From positions 1,178,001 to 1,242,000 of the forward strand of contig JASSKH010000010.1 in NCBI GenBank assembly GCA_031763025.1: DNA of 64,000 nt, read 5' to 3'. A program made the translations under genes and the position numbers. The DNA is from Macrocystis pyrifera. Its lineage: Eukaryota > Sar > Phaeophyceae > Laminariales > Laminariaceae. Positions 61,401 to 64,000 of the stretch are shown piece by piece. The notes under the pieces were generated by a model that was given only the letters and a program-made list of their open reading frames with translations, did not search any database and had not been told where the DNA came from. Within the stretch, counting starts at the first letter, position 1; every line of letters starts with the position of its first letter.

Positions 61401-63647
61401 GCAATCACCGGGTTGCTTCGCAGCCGTCTGTGGCCGATGCCGTCAGCACTGGCCCTTTTATCCCGTCCCCCCTTTCCCCTCTGCAGACCCTTTTAAGGGT
61501 GACCGTATGGCCCTCCATTCACTCCAACCTTTTGCACATCGGACGGAACATCTACAGATAGATCATGATCTGCCGTAGATACAGATATATCACGCTCTAG
61601 ATACTCCAGATCCTAGCCAGCCGTTATGATATACCAGGTACACACCTAGGTCGTGCGCGATCTGTTTTGGAACGTATCCAACCCAGCAAAACCTGCCCTC
61701 ACTATTACGGGGGGGCACAGTTAACAGGACCTACGGTACACACCAAACCTATATATTTCCCTTTTTTTACTAGCAGTATTCGGTCCTATTTACTACAGTA
61801 TGGTATGGTCCCCCGTAATAGAAGATCATGGCAGAATATTCTTCGCCCACCCGCGTGACATGAGCTTCATAGATCATACAGGTCAGGGTAAATCTAATGT
61901 TCCCTGAAAGATACAGACAATGAAGTGGGGATCTGATCTGATGTGATCTGATCTGATCTGATGTGATCTGATCTGATCTGATCTGATATGTCCGATGCGT
62001 GGAATCTGAACATCCCATGCCGAACGCCTTTTTTGTGTTGAAACCCCCCTTTGTGTTCGTCGCTTCCCCCCCCCCCCCCTGGACCACCGCCCTCGACCGG
62101 GCAGAATGAGGCCGGGCTCCCGTCTGTGTGGATGACGAGGCTGACGGACATGAACAAGGCCGGCCGCAGGGACCTCGCCAACGCTATACAGCGGACGGGG
62201 GGCTACGACGCCGCTGTTCAACGTTTAGGGTAAGTACCATAGTGCTGGAAGCACTGAAACCCCCCCCCCTCCTCCCACCGCCTGAAGTTTTATACGGAGC
62301 TTGGGATACACTAGCTGTGCAGGCAGTCGAGTGGCGGGGACGGGGGCGGGGGCGGGAGGAGGATGGTATAGGCAGGAGGAGGTCGGGGGAGGGTTGGGGA
62401 TGGGGGGGAGGTGCTTGTCTCGTTATGTCATATTCATAGGGCATCTGTCAGATCTAGTGAATCGCGCTACGGATCTCGCGCGCTGGGGACGGGAGGGCAG
62501 GGACGGGGGTGGGTGGGGGAGGGGGCTGCGCATCAAGTTCGTCCGCGATCGCGCCGACACAGTGTGCTGTTGCGGGTGTACCCTTTCGAGTAGAGGTCGG
62601 GGCCAAGGGGAAGGAGCCCACCCGGCGTTTTTACGGTTGTTGTCGTCCCTCACGATGGTCGGCGATGATTGATTGGTCTGCCTTTTTTTCAGCCGCCATC
62701 ATCGCTGAGGCTGCTGCGGCTGCTCGGCTGTTGGATCTGCTGCTGTTTGTACGAAGCCATGGCCTACACGAAGAAGTGTTTGGCGCCGCCTAGATATGTA
62801 GCAGTAGGTGTACGTGTAATGGATGAGAAAGGTAACCCAAGTCTTGCGCACCTCAAGTCACCGCCCCCCCCAAAAAGGGTCACAATAGCACAGCAACAAA
62901 AAGCAACGCCACGGAAACAACTCGCACCGAAGAAATTGCCTCAAAAATCATCGCCACGAAAAAGCATCGCGATGAAACCTAGTCGCACGGAGCAGCGGTG
63001 CGAAGCCTGAGCAGCGTATCGATGACGGATCGCGATGACGGACAAATGACATGTACCAATGACGGATCAACGACGGACCAGTCGCGGGTTGATGACGGGC
63101 CACTGACGGACCAATCACGGATCAGTCACGGGACTAATGACGGACCGATGACTGACCAATGACGAACCAATGACAGACCAGTGACGGACTAGTGACGGAT
63201 CATCGAACCAATGAAAGACCATTGGCGGACCGATGACGGGACCAGTGGCGGACTAGTGGCGGACTAGTGATGTATCACTGACGGACCAATGACGAGCCGA
63301 TGCCAGTCCAACGGCGGGCCGATGACGGACTATTGGCGGATCAAGGACGGACCAGTGATGCGTCAATGATATATCAATGACGGACCAATGACAACTAGTG
63401 ACAGACCAATTTTGACGGACCAAAGAAAAACCAATGCACGTCCTATGAAAAACCAATGACGGACCAATAACGAACATGTAGCGAACTGATGCCGGACCAA
63501 GGACGGACCAGTGACCGGCCAATGACTGACCAATGATGCACGGCTTGCAGGATGGTGCATGCGATCGAGTGGAAGTCGTTCACGGACCAGCTGGACACAC
63601 TGAGAGAGCTGAAGGAGTACCTAACCGTCGATGGCGAGATGCAAAAG
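57176..63647 (+). CDS. Putative plastid-targeted repeat protein of unknown function (multi-exon, continues past the window)
   Basis: I do not recognise a named gene. ATG 57176 or 57252 leads into MIGALAATLAHA|FNAP, a hydrophobic segment with a Phe at the predicted cleavage point, like the ASAFAP bipartite plastid signal of stramenopiles. Exons: about 57176-58036, 59755-59949, 60505-60689, 62105-62229, a tentative one near 62501-62567, and 63551-63647. Two copies of YW-x-x-E-x-N-x-R-x-E appear (YWASEANVRKEVEMFWAEL; YWTEEDNFRQEIMAFNTDF). They pair with helical blocks QTLLQYFGAHGLRHA and GRRDLANAIQRTGGYDAAV, plus EWLGV and QRLG. From memory, similar Trp/AI..GG...A..LG repeats occur in organelle proteins of algae and plants; this is weak. 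Two frame breaks in exons 1 and 2 resemble single missing bases in homopolymers. Confidence 0.65.
58356..58399. repeat. CAG trinucleotide microsatellite
   Basis: About 14 CAG units in the first intron of the repeat-protein gene. Confidence 0.9.
59260..59520. repeat. GATC-rich dispersed repeat, copy
   Basis: CAGATAGATCATCTGGATCC, GGAGGATCTGTAGAGTAC, CCAGGAAACATGTCC and GATCAGGAATCTATC. Confidence 0.6.
59755..59949 (+). CDS. Repeat protein exon 2 with a one-base frame break
   Basis: The exon starts VPNQTLLQYFGAHGLRHA (phase 0 from K|V). It continues in another frame as FHAGDCYDSAEWLGVEAIPG, KWNEALETEEVMQLLESRK and VADGVD. The break is at TTTT (59809-59812); one more T would restore a single frame and also give the phase 1 end (T|GTGAGA) that the next exon (GC CCC) needs. 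Confidence 0.7.
60505..60689 (+). CDS. Repeat protein exon 3: second YW motif
   Basis: The exon is 185 bases (2 + 61 codons). It reads PKSGATSLLAWVHKEWPSQG, a basic linker, then NKNYWTEEDNFRQEIMAFNT and DFQ. Acceptor AAACAG, donor CAG|GTGATT, phase 0. Confidence 0.75.
60840..60942. mobile_element. Hairpin MITE (CGGGGGACC family), copy 11
   Basis: Full length but diverged in the right arm (AAATGTGGTGCCCCGTA). In the intron after the 60505-60689 exon. Confidence 0.8.
61540..62000. repeat. GATC-rich dispersed repeat, copy with a MITE and a GATCTGAT run
   Basis: Same blocks, split by the MITE at 61706, ending in a GATCTGATCTGATGT run (61930-61985). Confidence 0.6.
61706..61817. mobile_element. 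Hairpin MITE (CGGGGGACC family), copy 12
   Basis: The left arm has GGGGGGGCACAGTTAACAGG, the right arm TATGGTCCCCCGTA with a small TATGG duplication. TA on both sides. Inserted in the GATC-rich repeat. Confidence 0.8.
62105..62229 (+). CDS. Repeat protein exon 4: AI..GGYDAAV..LG block
   Basis: The exon is 125 bases. It reads NEAGLPSVWMTRLTDMNKAG, then RRDLANAIQRTGGYDAAVQR and L + GG at donor GTAAGT (phase 2). Acceptor GGGCAG. The block is the strongest family signal in this gene. Confidence 0.8.
62501..62567 (+). CDS. Tentative repeat protein exon 5
   Basis: GLRIKFVRDRADT reads in the phase needed after 62229, with acceptor GGGCAG (62500) or GGGGAG (62521). Both starts have the right phase. 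The end is not clear. Following QRLG with GLRIKFVR would be sensible, but no homology proves it. Confidence 0.3.
63010..63545. repeat. GACGGACCAATGA minisatellite
   Basis: About 530 bases of drifting 10-13 base units (GACGGACCARTGA) ending 5 bases before the acceptor of the 63551 exon. Confidence 0.9.
63551..63647 (+). CDS. Repeat protein exon, last one visible
   Basis: After acceptor CTTGCAG the exon reads MVHAIEWKSFTDQLDTLREL, then KEYLTVDGEMQK at donor AAG|GTCAGA. It is an amphipathic helical segment, open only in this frame. It lies immediately after a 530-base minisatellite. Assignment to the same gene is by strand and order only. Confidence 0.5.
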
Positions 63648-64000
63648 GTCAGACACACGTATCATACTATTAATAGACCCAGGCGAAGGGAGAGAGACGG
63701 AAAGAGGGAGGCACGAAAAACAACCCGAACGAAACCTCGACCGTCTGACCGATGAGCGTATTTTTCCCATGGGGTGGCTCGTTCCCGGTGGACGGCTTGC
63801 TCCAATTTGTTTGTGTAAGCCCGCTTCTAAGATTATAGTGTACAAGGCCGGGGGTGCATGAAATATTTAAGCCCCGACATCCCTCTACGCATGGGGGTGC
63901 GCGTAATAATTTACCCCCGGCACTATGCGTTTGCCCAGACAGGGGGGGGGTGTACTGAAATCGAGTGAAATAAAAGTATTTAAAAAAAGTTTTTTTTCTC

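Overview
This window looks like nuclear DNA of a photosynthetic stramenopile, most likely a brown alga or close relative. The signs are spliceosomal genes with small exons and 0.1-6 kb introns, GT-AG plus a few GC-AG introns, a signal-like N-terminus ending AHA|FNAP (the heterokont plastid-targeting style), and a very high load of dispersed repeats. The species cannot be fixed from the sequence alone. Most open frames here are accidents of low-complexity DNA. I rebuilt five genes by joining conserved protein blocks across splice sites with matching phase.

Layout, left to right. (1) A calpain-family gene on the minus strand, from before base 1 to at least 15224. Its Cys, His and Asn catalytic positions are all replaced (Ser, Arg, Ser), so it is probably a non-proteolytic calpain. 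(2) A seven-exon mitochondrial carrier on the plus strand (17217-37201), of the pyrimidine nucleotide carrier type (SLC25A33/A36, yeast Rim2). Exon 4 carries a 4-base TTTC duplication that breaks the frame. (3) About 8 kb of gene-poor DNA (37202-45103) full of satellites and repeats. (4) A METTL21/Methyltransf_16-type protein methyltransferase on the minus strand (45104 to about 49170, perhaps to 50197). (5) The nuclear gene for the 23 kDa 2x[4Fe-4S] subunit of respiratory complex I (NDUFS8/TYKY) on the plus strand (50966-54970), lying head to head with the methyltransferase. (6) A plus-strand gene (57176/57252 to beyond 63647, running off the right end) for a putative plastid-targeted protein with degenerate YW...E.N.R / AI..GGYD.A...LG repeats.

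The repeat fraction is the other story. It includes a roughly 105 bp TA-flanked hairpin MITE family (12 copies seen); a second hairpin family with GGGACTGCAGT arms; two copies of a tRNA-derived SINE with A and B boxes and a poly(A) tail; two larger foldback elements; and two repeat families that share fixed 3' ends of the form GAGTAC(A/G) followed by a long poly(C) run, with variable 5' truncation. The last behave like retroposons tailed with C rather than A. Homopolymer C/G runs up to about 75 bases occur throughout.

At least two conserved exons are out of frame by small indels next to short repeats or homopolymers, and two or three other joins are suspect. Uncorrected sequencing error is therefore a serious alternative to gene decay.
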